DNA of 27,122 nucleotides from Marinobacter sp. (GTDB lineage Bacteria; Pseudomonadota; Gammaproteobacteria; Pseudomonadales; Oleiphilaceae): the NCBI GenBank assembly GCA_017643965.1, contig JAEPMM010000005.1:1-27122 (forward strand), given 5' to 3'. Numbering within the stretch: position 1 is the stretch's first letter; the number at the start of each line of letters is the position of its first letter. The notes below the pieces were generated by a model, which was given only the letters and a program-made list of their open reading frames with translations, was not told the DNA's origin and did not search any database. Of the stretch, positions 1 through 6,727 are shown in pieces. Position numbers and translations under genes: made by a program.

Positions 1-1363
1 CACCAAGCATCTTCTTGCGCTTCTTCGGGTCTTCCTCGTTCTGATACTGCGCCACCTGATCCGGCATACCGGCTAGAACCTCATCCACCATGGCTTCCAG
101 GGCACCAGTGTCAGAGACCTGCTTTAGCCCCTTGGCATCGATGATGGCATCGACGCTGTCGTTCTCGCCGGTCCACAGCGCCTCAAAGACCTTCTTCGCG
201 CCAGCGGATGAGATGGTATTGTCGGCAATCCGCACAACCAGGTCGCCCAATTGGGCGCCGGTGATGGGGGAGTCGGCAACGGATTTCTCTTCCGCATTGA
301 GGCGGGAAGAGAATGCGCCCTGGATCCAGTTGGCGACCAGCTTCGCATCTTTGCCCTGGCTGGCGGCTTCTTCGAAGAATGCGGCCAGTTTCGAGTCGCC
401 GCTGAGCAGGCCAGCGTCGTAGTCGTTCAGGCCGTACTGCTCCATGAAGCGCGCTTTGCGGGCGTCCGGCAGTTCCGGAAGGCTGTTGCGGGCCTCTTCG
501 ATGAACGATTCGTCGATTTCCACCGGCAGAAGGTCGGGGCAGGGGAAGTAACGGTAATCGTTGGCTTCTTCCTTGGTCCGCATGGAGCGGGACTCGTCCC
601 GGTCGCCATTGTACAGGCGGGTTTCCTGCACGATGGTGCCGCCGTCTTCGAGAATGTCCATCTGCCGCTCCACCTCGTGGGCGATGGCCTGCTCCATGAA
701 GCGGAACGAGTTCAGGTTCTTGGTCTCGGTGCGGGTGCCCAGGGTGTCGGAGCCCTTGGGTTTTAGTGAGATGTTCACATCAAAGCGCATGGAGCCCTGG
801 GACATGTCGCCATCGCAGATGCCCAGCGAGGTCACGATGCCGTGCAGCTTCTTGGCAAACGCCACCGCTTCTTCCGCGTCGGTCATGTCCGGCTCGGTGA
901 CCACCTCGATCAGCGGGGTGCCGGCGCGGTTCAGGTCGATGCCGGTCATGCCGTGAAAGTCTTCGTGCAGGGACTTGCCGGCGTCTTCTTCCAGGTGCGC
1001 GTGGTGAATGCGCACGCGCTTGGTCCTGCCACCGGCCAGATCCAGGTCCACGTAGCCGGGGCCGACAATGGGGCGCTCCAACTGAGTGGTCTGGTAGCCC
1101 TTGGGCAGGTCCGGATAGAAGTAGTTCTTGCGCTCGAACACCGAGCGACGCTCGATTTCAGCATTGACCGCCAGGCCGAACATCACTGCGTAACGGAATG
1201 CCTGCTCGTTCGGCACCGGCAAGGTGCCCGGCATCGCCAGATCAACGGCACTGGCCTGGGTGTTGGGCTCGGCGCCGTAGGCGGTGCTGGAGCCGGAAAA
1301 AATCTTGGTCTGGGTGGCGAGCTGAACGTGGATTTCCAGCCCGATCACAATGTCCCACTGCAT
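1..1363 (-). CDS. gatB: Asp-tRNA(Asn)/Glu-tRNA(Gln) amidotransferase subunit B, 3' end cut by window edge
   Basis: GatB is the kinase/transamidase subunit of GatCAB. It activates the side chain of mischarged Glu-tRNA(Gln) or Asp-tRNA(Asn) with ATP and amidates it using ammonia delivered from GatA. The minus-strand frame is open from the window edge to 1363 and encodes 454 residues; the last 25-30 residues expected for the family lie outside. The N-terminus reads MQWDIVIGLEIHVQL, with E10 and H12 in the metal-binding segment. The GatB signature GIDLNRAGTPLIE is at about residues 141-153. Two ATGs are possible, 1369 and 1363. The AGGAG box lies 1 nt from the first and 7 nt from the second, and family members start MQW, so 1363 is preferred. 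The gene follows gatA after 21 nt, in the order gatC-gatA-gatB, presumably one transcript. Confidence 0.95.
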   Translation of the reverse strand, partial: MQWDIVIGLEIHVQLATQTKIFSGSSTAYGAEPNTQASAVDLAMPGTLPVPNEQAFRYAVMFGLAVNAEIERRSVFERKNYFYPDLPKGYQTTQLERPIVGPGYVDLDLAGGRTKRVRIHHAHLEEDAGKSLHEDFHGMTGIDLNRAGTPLIEVVTEPDMTDAEEAVAFAKKLHGIVTSLGICDGDMSQGSMRFDVNISLKPKGSDTLGTRTETKNLNSFRFMEQAIAHEVERQMDILEDGGTIVQETRLYNGDRDESRSMRTKEEANDYRYFPCPDLLPVEIDESFIEEARNSLPELPDARKARFMEQYGLNDYDAGLLSGDSKLAAFFEEAASQGKDAKLVANWIQGAFSSRLNAEEKSVADSPITGAQLGDLVVRIADNTISSAGAKKVFEALWTGENDSVDAIIDAKGLKQVSDTGALEAMVDEVLAGMPDQVAQYQNEEDPKKRKKMLG

Positions 1364-1384
1364 ACTCATTCTCCTGTCTCGGGC

Positions 1385-2842
1385 TTATTGCGCTTCACGC
1401 TGGTGCCAGTCGGTCACCTGCTGGAACTTGTGGGCGGCATTCAGCAGACGAGCTTCGGAGAAGTAATCCCCGATCATCTGCAGTCCCACCGGCAAGCCAT
1501 CCACAAAGCCGGCCGGCACCGACATGGCCGGCACGCCCGCCAGATTGACGGCGATGGTGAACACGTCTTCCAGGTACATGGTGACCGGATCATTGGTCTT
1601 CTCGCCCTGAACGAAGGCCGGAGATGGCGTGGTCGGGCTCATCAGCACGTCCACCTCCTTGAAGGCATTGATGAAATCCTGCTGGATCAGGCGGCGAACC
1701 TTCTGTGCCTTGAGGTAGTATGCATCGAAGTAACCGGCGGACAGGGCGTAGGTGCCCACCAGAATCCGCCGCTTCACCTCGGCGCCAAAGCCTTCGGCAC
1801 GGGTACGGGTGTACATATCCATCAGGTCTTTCGGATCGGCACAGCGGTAGCCATAGCGGGCGCCATCAAACCGGGACAAGTTGGCGGAGGCTTCCGCCGG
1901 CGCGATCACGTAATAGGCGGCAATGGCCAGTTTGGCGTTCGGCAACGACACTTCTTTCACCGTCGCACCGAGCTTTTCGTACTCCTTTACCGCGTTGCGA
2001 ACCTGTTGCTCCATCGCCGGGCTCAGCTGGTCGCTGAAATACTCTTTCGGCAGCCCGATGCGCAGCCCTTTCAACGGCTCATTCAGAGTGGCGGTGTAAT
2101 CCGGCACCTCCCGATCCACCGAGGTAGAATCCTTCGGATCAAAGCCCGCCATCACATTCAGCATCAGCGCGTTGTCTTCCGCGGTGCGCGCCATGGTGCC
2201 GCCCTGATCCAGGCTGGAGGCAAAGGCAATCATGCCGTAACGGGAAACGCGGCCGTAGGTGGGCTTCAGGCCGGTAATGCCACACAATGCTGCCGGCTGG
2301 CGGATGGAGCCACCGGTGTCCGTTGCCGTTGCCGCGGGCACCAGTCGCGCCGCTACCGCCGCGGCAGAACCGCCGGAAGAACCACCCGGAACCCGCTTGT
2401 CGCCCTGGCTCAGGCCCCAGGGGTTGGTGGTTGCGCCAAAGTAGCTGGACTCTGTAGACGAGCCCATGGCGAATTCATCCATGTTGGTCTTGCCCAGGCA
2501 CACGGCACCGGCGTTACGGAAGCTCTCCGTGACCGTGGCGTCGTAGGGCGGAACGAAGTTCTCGAGCATCTTCGAGCCGCAGGTGGTGCGCACGCCGTTG
2601 GTACAGAAAATGTCCTTGTGGGCAAACGGCACCCCGGTCCAGGGTGTGGCCTTGCCAGCCGCACGCTGTTCATCCGCCGCCTTGGCGTCCGCCAGGGCTT
2701 GCTCTTCGGTGACCGTAATAAAGCTGTTGATCTGACCGTCTTCGCGCTTGATGCGGTCAAGAAACTGCTGGGTGAGCTCCACACTGGAAACCTTGCCGCT
2801 TTCCAGCTCCCGGGAGAGCTCTGCTACCGATTTGTTATGCAT
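1385..2842 (-). CDS. gatA: Asp-tRNA(Asn)/Glu-tRNA(Gln) amidotransferase subunit A
   Basis: GatA is the glutaminase of GatCAB and belongs to the amidase-signature family with a Ser-cisSer-Lys triad. The 485-residue product has the expected length. Lys76 lies in VPFAHKDIF. The glycine/serine-rich signature starts at about residue 153 (GGSSGGSA), with Ser155 as the likely cis-Ser, and Ser179 in DTGGSI as the likely nucleophile. The frame opens upstream at 2878, but I chose ATG 2842: it has an AGGA box 6 nt upstream and gives the family-like start MHNKSVAELSREL. The extra 12 residues from 2878 look like leader. gatC lies 50 nt upstream and gatB 21 nt downstream, consistent with an operon making one heterotrimer. 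A genome carrying GatCAB usually lacks GlnRS, AsnRS or both, which cannot be checked here. Confidence 0.97.
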   Translation of the reverse strand: MHNKSVAELSRELESGKVSSVELTQQFLDRIKREDGQINSFITVTEEQALADAKAADEQRAAGKATPWTGVPFAHKDIFCTNGVRTTCGSKMLENFVPPYDATVTESFRNAGAVCLGKTNMDEFAMGSSTESSYFGATTNPWGLSQGDKRVPGGSSGGSAAAVAARLVPAATATDTGGSIRQPAALCGITGLKPTYGRVSRYGMIAFASSLDQGGTMARTAEDNALMLNVMAGFDPKDSTSVDREVPDYTATLNEPLKGLRIGLPKEYFSDQLSPAMEQQVRNAVKEYEKLGATVKEVSLPNAKLAIAAYYVIAPAEASANLSRFDGARYGYRCADPKDLMDMYTRTRAEGFGAEVKRRILVGTYALSAGYFDAYYLKAQKVRRLIQQDFINAFKEVDVLMSPTTPSPAFVQGEKTNDPVTMYLEDVFTIAVNLAGVPAMSVPAGFVDGLPVGLQMIGDYFSEARLLNAAHKFQQVTDWHQREAQ

Positions 2843-2892
2843 GTTACGTCCTGCTTGAGTCGCTGTTCGTCCGATCACTCAGTTGTCGTTGC

Positions 2893-3180
2893 TTACTCTA
2901 TGACCCGAGGTACAAGGTACAGACCGTTCTCGGTCGCCGGCGCTATGGCCTGGAAGGCCTCCCGTTGATCGGTTTCGGTTACCTCGTCTGCGCGCAGGCG
3001 CTGCACTGCATCCAGCGGGTGAGCCAGGGGCTCGACGTTGGCGGTGTCCGCTGCGGCCAGCTGATCGACCAGGTCCAGGATATTACCCAGATCTTTCTCA
3101 AGCGCCGAAACCTGCTCTTCGTCCACGCGAATGCGGGCGAGCACGGCGACTTTCTCAATGTCCTTGCGGGAAATGGTCAC
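2893..3180 (-). CDS. gatC: Asp-tRNA(Asn)/Glu-tRNA(Gln) amidotransferase subunit C
   Basis: GatC is the small subunit that wraps around the GatA-GatB interface and stabilises the amidotransferase. The product has 95 residues, normal for the family. It begins MTISRKDIEKVAVLARI and has the conserved acidic/leucine helix EKDLGNILDLVDQL, then the motif NVEPLAHPLD and a C-terminal segment ending LVPRVIE. The start is GTG at 3180, with a strong GGGAGG box 4 nt upstream; the overlapping ATG at 3182 is out of frame and hits TGA at once. It is first in the gatCAB transcript and diverges from mreB across a 358-nt gap that carries a large inverted repeat. Confidence 0.95.
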   Translation of the reverse strand: MTISRKDIEKVAVLARIRVDEEQVSALEKDLGNILDLVDQLAAADTANVEPLAHPLDAVQRLRADEVTETDQREAFQAIAPATENGLYLVPRVIE

Positions 3181-3210
3181 ATTGCCTCCCAGGGTAGGTG
3201 AAATTTCAGT

Positions 3211-3238
3211 AACTTAAGTTGAGCGCAACTCAGAGTTG
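3211..3238. repeat. Cluster of short overlapping palindromes in the gatC leader
   Basis: AACTTAAGTT at 3211-3220 is a perfect 10-nt palindrome. Next to it, AGTTG (3217-3221) can pair with CAACT (3226-3230), and that same CAACT can instead pair with AGTTG (3234-3238). These 5-bp stems exclude each other. They lie 31-58 nt upstream of the gatC GTG, where promoter, operator or leader RNA structure would be expected. The pairings are visible; any function is speculative because stems this short occur by chance. Confidence 0.35.
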
Positions 3239-3240
3239 GG

Positions 3241-3350
3241 GAGCTGCCGGGAATAACCTTTCCGAAACTGTGCGGAGCCAGGGATGGCGGAGCCCAAGCG
3301 TACAGGGACGTATTCACAGCGTGTTTCGGAAAGGTTATTCCCGGCGGCTC
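3241..3350. repeat. Long inverted repeat (cruciform-forming element) between gatC and mreB
   Basis: Arms at 3246-3268 and 3323-3345 are perfect 23-nt reverse complements, beginning GCCGGGAATAACC and ending in the matching inverse. Pairing extends four more bases on the outside (3241-3244 with 3347-3350) across one G-T mismatch, giving a 28-position stem around a 54-nt core. The core has an 8-nt direct repeat GCGGAGCC (3272-3279 and 3287-3294), a small hairpin GCCA-GGGA-TGGC and the stretch GTACAGGGACGTATTC. No T-tract follows on either strand and both flanking genes read away, so this is not a terminator. From memory, similar cores recur in intergenic DNA of Marinobacter-like genomes, which would make it a dispersed repeat or small non-autonomous mobile element; that is unverified. 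Confidence 0.85.
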
Positions 3351-3462
3351 ATGCACCGACAGTCAAAATAAAGGCGATATGGTAACAGATTCCGACATCA
3401 GCGGGAGGGTGTAGGTTTTTGTGGCAAAGTGTTAACTGACAGGCTCAGGGCCCGATCGTGCC

Positions 3463-3491
3463 TTGCCTGCAGGGGTGCTCACTGCTAAAGT
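3463..3491 (+). promoter_or_regulatory. Candidate sigma-70 promoter for mreB
   Basis: TTGCCT (3463-3468, 4/6 to TTGACA) is separated by 17 nt from TAAAGT (3486-3491, 4/6 to TATAAT). The -10 is preceded by TGC, giving an extended -10. A start near 3498 would leave a leader of about 40 nt before the mreB ATG at 3539. It is the best-spaced pair I found in this gap, but the match is moderate and has no experimental support. Confidence 0.4.
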
Positions 3492-3538
3492 TGCCGCATC
3501 TTTTCTGCGACTGCAACTCTCAGGTTGAAACTACACGA

Positions 3539-4582
3539 ATGTTGATCAAAAGACTCCGAGGTTTATTCTCAAGCGACCTGTCCATCGACCTGGGCACCGC
3601 CAACACCCTTATTTACGTGCGCGAGCGCGGAATTGTGCTGAATGAGCCCTCTGTTGTGGCCATTCGTACCAGCGGTTCCCAGAAAATGGTGGCTGCAGTC
3701 GGCGCCGAAGCCAAGCGCATGCTGGGACGTACCCCGGGCAACATCACTGCCATCCGCCCGATGAAAGACGGCGTGATCGCAGATTTCGTGGTCACCGAGA
3801 AAATGCTCCAGCACTTTATTCACAAGGTGCATGAGAACAGCTTTATTACACCGAGCCCGCGCGTACTGGTGTGCGTGCCGAGCAAGTCCACCCAGGTGGA
3901 GCGCAAGGCCATCCGCGAGTCGGCCCTTGGTGCCGGTGCCCGTGAAGTGTTCCTCATTGAAGAGCCCATGGCCGCCGCTATCGGTGCCGGCCTGCCGGTC
4001 GAGGAAGCCAGCGGCTCCATGATCGTGGACATCGGCGGTGGTACCACCGAAATCGCCATCATTTCCCTGAACGGCATTGTCTACGCGGAATCCGTGCGGG
4101 TCGGCGGTGACAAGTTTGACGAAGCCATCGTCACTTACGTGCGCCGCAATTATGGCAGCCTGATCGGTGATTCCACCGCCGAGCGCATCAAGCACGAGAT
4201 CGGCTGCGCCTACGAAGGTCTCGAAATCCGTGAAATCGACGTGCGCGGCCGCAACCTCGCGGAAGGCGTTCCCCGGGCCTTCACCCTGAACAGTGAGGAA
4301 ATCCTCGACGCCCTGCAGGAATCTCTGGCCCAGATCGTTCAGACCGTAAAGAGCGCACTGGAACAGTCCCCGCCGGAACTCGCCTCTGACATCGCCGAGC
4401 GCGGTATTGTGCTGACCGGTGGTGGCGCCTTGCTGCGCGGGCTGGACAAGCTGATCAGCGAAGAAACCGGGCTGCCGGTGATCATCGCTGAAGATCCGCT
4501 AACCTGCGTCGCCCGCGGCGGCGGCAAGGCACTGGAAGTGATTGATCGTGGCGGAATTGGAATGTTCTCCCAGGAGGGGTAA
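3539..4582 (+). CDS. mreB: Rod-shape-determining actin homologue MreB
   Basis: MreB is the bacterial actin. It polymerises as antiparallel filaments on the inner membrane and directs the elongasome that inserts lateral peptidoglycan. The 347-residue product has the actin-fold nucleotide motifs: phosphate-1 DLGTANTLIY from residue 17, phosphate-2 DIGGGTTEIA from residue 164 and the adenosine motif TGGGALLRGL near 293. The N-terminus MLIKRLRGLFSSDLSIDLG is the usual amphipathic membrane-binding start. The frame opens earlier at 3458, but those 27 extra residues are unlike the family, so I chose ATG 3539 although its Shine-Dalgarno is weak (an AGG about 14 nt upstream). It is first in mreBCD and is followed by mreC after 110 nt. 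Confidence 0.96.
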   Translation: MLIKRLRGLFSSDLSIDLGTANTLIYVRERGIVLNEPSVVAIRTSGSQKMVAAVGAEAKRMLGRTPGNITAIRPMKDGVIADFVVTEKMLQHFIHKVHENSFITPSPRVLVCVPSKSTQVERKAIRESALGAGAREVFLIEEPMAAAIGAGLPVEEASGSMIVDIGGGTTEIAIISLNGIVYAESVRVGGDKFDEAIVTYVRRNYGSLIGDSTAERIKHEIGCAYEGLEIREIDVRGRNLAEGVPRAFTLNSEEILDALQESLAQIVQTVKSALEQSPPELASDIAERGIVLTGGGALLRGLDKLISEETGLPVIIAEDPLTCVARGGGKALEVIDRGGIGMFSQEG

Positions 4583-4586
4583 AACC

Positions 4587-4715
4587 GTGGTACTGGCATT
4601 ACGCCTGACGCTACTCCGGCCAGGGCACCTCCGCCCCCGACCGCCGCAAGTGGATCTCCGCTGCGGCGGTCGTCGTATCTGCCTGGTCAATAATGGCGGG
4701 GGTAGCAGCCATTAA
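4587..4715 (+). other. Possible 42-codon leader ORF upstream of and overlapping mreC
   Basis: A GTG at 4587 lies 9 nt after a near-perfect AGGAGG box (4572-4577) at the mreB stop and opens a 42-codon frame ending in TAA at 4713-4715. The frame overlaps the mreC ATG (4693), which has no clear ribosome-binding site. The predicted peptide is rich in Arg, Leu and Pro and matches no family I recognise. It may be a translated leader coupling mreC translation to mreB, or the strong box may be incidental. Confidence 0.25.
4641..4669 (+). other. Stem-loop between mreB and mreC
   Basis: CCGCCGCA (4641-4648) and TGCGGCGG (4662-4669) are perfect 8-nt complements separated by 13 nt. No T-run follows, so it is not a typical intrinsic terminator. 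In the mreBCD transcript it would fold 23 nt before the mreC ATG and could affect mRNA stability or mreC initiation, allowing MreB to be made in excess of MreC. Confidence 0.45.
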
Positions 4716-5619
4716 AACCATCTTTGTTCAAGGCCCCGTGCCCGGCCTGCGCCTGTTGCTGGTGATCGTGCTCTCCGCGGTGCTGATCGTGGCGGATGCC
4801 CGTTTCGACAAGCTGACCTCCGTTCGCAGCGTGATCGGCACCGGCTTGGCGCCGGTTCACTGGTTTGGCAATGCCCCCTACGAGCTGCAGAACTGGATAG
4901 AGGGCCTGTTTACCACCCGGGACGACCTGCTCGCCGAAAACGAAGACCTCAACGCCCGATTGCTGATTCTCGAACGTCGGGCGCTGAAATACGCCGCGCT
5001 GGCCTCGGAAAACAACGAACTCCGCCGGCTGATGAATTCTTCGGAGGTTCTCGATGACCGCGTCATCGTTGGTGAGATCGTTGGCGTGTCGCCGGATCCG
5101 TTCTCTCACGAAGTCATTATCAACAAAGGCAGCCGCGACGGTGTCACCGTCGGTCAGGCGATTCTGGACGCCCACGGTCTGATGGGGCAGGTACAGCAGA
5201 CTAGCAGCTTCACCTCGCGGGTCTTGCTGGTATCCGACAGCAGTCACGCGGTACCGGTTGAGGTGGTGCGAAACGGTCTGCGCGCGATTCTTCTTGGCAA
5301 TGGCGATATCAACGCGCTGGAACTGGTTCACGTGCCGGACACCGCCGACATCCGCGAGGGGGATCTGCTGGTCAGTTCCGGACTCGGCGGGCGTTTCCCG
5401 AAAGGTTACCCGGTGGCGGAAGTGGAAAACATCACCAAGGAATCCGGTGAACCTTTCGTGAACATTGAGGCCACACCGAAAGCCCGGCTCAATCAGAGCC
5501 GACTGGTGCTTGTGGTGTTCCCGCCAGATGGCGAGGAAGACGAGGACGGCAATGAGCATGGCCAGGACGAGCCTGCCGTTAACGTCGGTATTGAAACCGA
5601 CCCGGACGAGGTGCGCTGA
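4693..5619 (+). CDS. mreC: Rod-shape-determining protein MreC
   Basis: MreC is a bitopic inner-membrane protein whose periplasmic part links MreB filaments to PBP2/RodA. The 308-residue product has one N-terminal membrane segment (about residues 18-35, GLRLLLVIVLSAVLIV), a periplasmic coiled coil rich in Glu, Leu and Asn (about 75-115) and the beta-rich MreC core with the motifs INKGSRDGV and DAHGLMGQV. An acidic tail (about 280-308) has many Asp and Glu residues, a common disordered extension in this lineage. ATG 4693 matches the family N-terminus but has no good ribosome-binding site, and the same frame stays open about 84 nt further upstream. The stop overlaps the mreD start (TGATG). Confidence 0.93.
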   Translation: MAGVAAIKTIFVQGPVPGLRLLLVIVLSAVLIVADARFDKLTSVRSVIGTGLAPVHWFGNAPYELQNWIEGLFTTRDDLLAENEDLNARLLILERRALKYAALASENNELRRLMNSSEVLDDRVIVGEIVGVSPDPFSHEVIINKGSRDGVTVGQAILDAHGLMGQVQQTSSFTSRVLLVSDSSHAVPVEVVRNGLRAILLGNGDINALELVHVPDTADIREGDLLVSSGLGGRFPKGYPVAEVENITKESGEPFVNIEATPKARLNQSRLVLVVFPPDGEEDEDGNEHGQDEPAVNVGIETDPDEVR

Positions 5620-6095
5620 TGTTATCGGTAATCAGTTATCCGGTCTTTGCCTTGAGTGTCGTTCTCTCGCTGGTGCTGAGCATTTCACTGTTCCCCATTG
5701 GCTGGTTCGAGTTCCGCCCGGAATGGCTGGGGCTGATGGTGTTTTACTGGACCTTCCGGGCACCCGCCCAGTTCGGCATTCTGCTGGCCTGGTGCCTGGG
5801 CCTGTCGCTGGATGTGCTGGAGGCAACACCGCTGGGCGTCAACGGTCTGGCGATGGCCCTGATTGCCTTTCTGGTGCTGACGATTCATCAGCGGCTGCGC
5901 ATGTACCCCATGCCCCAGCAGTGCCTGATGGTGTTTCTGCTGCTGGGTATCAACCAGATGCTGGTGCACTTCATCAAGCAGATGCTGGGCGGGGAAGATG
6001 CCGGATTCAGCTATTTATGGCCAGCTCTGACCAGCGCCCTGGTATGGCCTGTGGTCTGCGTTCTGCTGGATAACCTCAATCGTAAACTGGGGTAG
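5619..6095 (+). CDS. mreD: Rod-shape-determining protein MreD
   Basis: MreD is a small polytopic inner-membrane member of the elongasome that acts with MreC. The product has 158 residues, usual for the family, and is largely hydrophobic with about five predicted membrane segments, starting with the N-terminal helix at about 4-24 (VISYPVFALSVVLSLVLSIS). The short motif LGLSLDVLEATPLGVNGL resembles the conserved MreD loop with its Asp. Its ATG shares the A of the mreC TGA, so translation is probably coupled. maf begins 9 nt after its stop, with the maf ribosome-binding site overlapping the mreD stop codon. Confidence 0.94.
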   Translation: MLSVISYPVFALSVVLSLVLSISLFPIGWFEFRPEWLGLMVFYWTFRAPAQFGILLAWCLGLSLDVLEATPLGVNGLAMALIAFLVLTIHQRLRMYPMPQQCLMVFLLLGINQMLVHFIKQMLGGEDAGFSYLWPALTSALVWPVVCVLLDNLNRKLG

Positions 6096-6104
6096 GACCT
6101 CTCC

Positions 6105-6683
6105 ATGCAGACCCTCGTGCGGTGATCCGCTTCCCCAAGACGCGCTGAGCTGCTGACGCAGATCGGCCTGCCCTTGGTGACCCGACCGGTCGACATTGAT
6201 GAAACGGTGCGGGCCGGTGAAAGCCCGCTTGCCTATGTTGAGCGCCTGGCCCGTGAAAAAGCGTTGGCCGGCGTTGCCGGTTCCGGCCAGCTGGTCCTAG
6301 GCTCCGATACCACGGTGGTTCTGGATGGTGAGGTTCTTGGCAAACCGGCGGACGCGACCGAGGCGGTTGCAACGCTGACGCGGCTGTCTGCGCAAACGCA
6401 TCAGGTGATGACCGCCGTTGCGCTGGCGTCGGCCGGGGGCTGTGAGGCCTGCGTAGTCACCACCGATGTGACCTTTCGCGCACTCTCTGACGAGGAAATT
6501 CGTGCCTATGTGGCCAGCGGTGAACCAATGGACAAGGCGGGAAGTTATGGAATTCAGGGACTTGGTGGTATTTTTGTGAGGGAGATTTGCGGCAGTTACA
6601 GTTCCGTAGTGGGGTTGCCGCTCCAGGAAACGGCCGAGCTGCTGTCACGGGCGGGACACCCGGTCTGGAAAGCCTGGCACTGA
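6105..6683 (+). pseudogene. maf: Maf-family nucleotide pyrophosphatase, interrupted by in-frame TGA at codon 7
   Basis: Maf proteins hydrolyse non-canonical nucleoside triphosphates (dTTP/UTP or modified nucleotides) to monophosphates. The gene has an intact start: ATG 6105 with AGGA 7 nt upstream. From that ATG the frame reads M-Q-T-L-V-R-stop-S-A-S-P-R-R-A-E-L-L, so TGA at 6123-6125 falls inside the family's first motif (usually L-A-S-A-S-P-R-R-x-E-L-L). After the stop, 186 codons remain open with family features: DIDET, GSDTTVVLDGEVLGKP, DKAGSYGIQGLGG and SYSSVVGLPL. The full span of 192 codons is normal. The next usual starts (TTG 6174, GTG 6177) would lose the SxSPRR segment needed to bind substrate and have no ribosome-binding site. 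It is either a recent pseudogene or a sequence error. Position after mreD is the family's normal context. Confidence 0.85.
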
Positions 6684-6705
6684 CGAGCCCACAGGGTCTG
6701 GCTCG
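6684..6705 (+). other. Small stem-loop in the rng leader
   Basis: CGAGCC (6684-6689) pairs with GGCTCG (6700-6705) around 10 nt, directly after the maf stop and 23 nt before the rng ATG. No T-run follows, so it is not a terminator. It could influence rng translation or be cleaved, but a 6-bp stem is weak evidence. Confidence 0.3.
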
Positions 6706-6727
6706 CATCAATTGCAAAGGAACCACA

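Larger units (their letters stand above)
3181..3538. other. gatC-mreB divergent intergenic region
   Basis: This 358-nt stretch lacks a convincing gene. In order it holds the gatC Shine-Dalgarno (GGGAGG) and palindrome cluster, the long inverted repeat at 3241-3350, an AT-richer segment at about 3360-3440 and a possible mreB promoter at 3463-3491. The region must contain start sites for both gatCAB and mreBCD; I found no clear -35/-10 pair for gatC. Confidence 0.7.

Noticed and set aside
842..2968. Open frame of about 700 codons on the plus strand opposite gatA/gatB
   Set aside because: It is antisense to clearly conserved GatA and GatB, has a His/Gly/Gln-rich composition typical of GC-rich antisense frames and resembles no family.
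3241..3350. Reading the long inverted repeat as a bidirectional terminator
   Set aside because: The flanking genes diverge, so nothing needs termination here, and no T-tract follows either arm.
6174..6683. maf as an intact gene starting at TTG 6174
   Set aside because: This start has no ribosome-binding site and drops the SxSPRR motif, while a proper start with AGGA exists at 6105 in the same frame, upstream of the TGA. A broken gene is the better reading.
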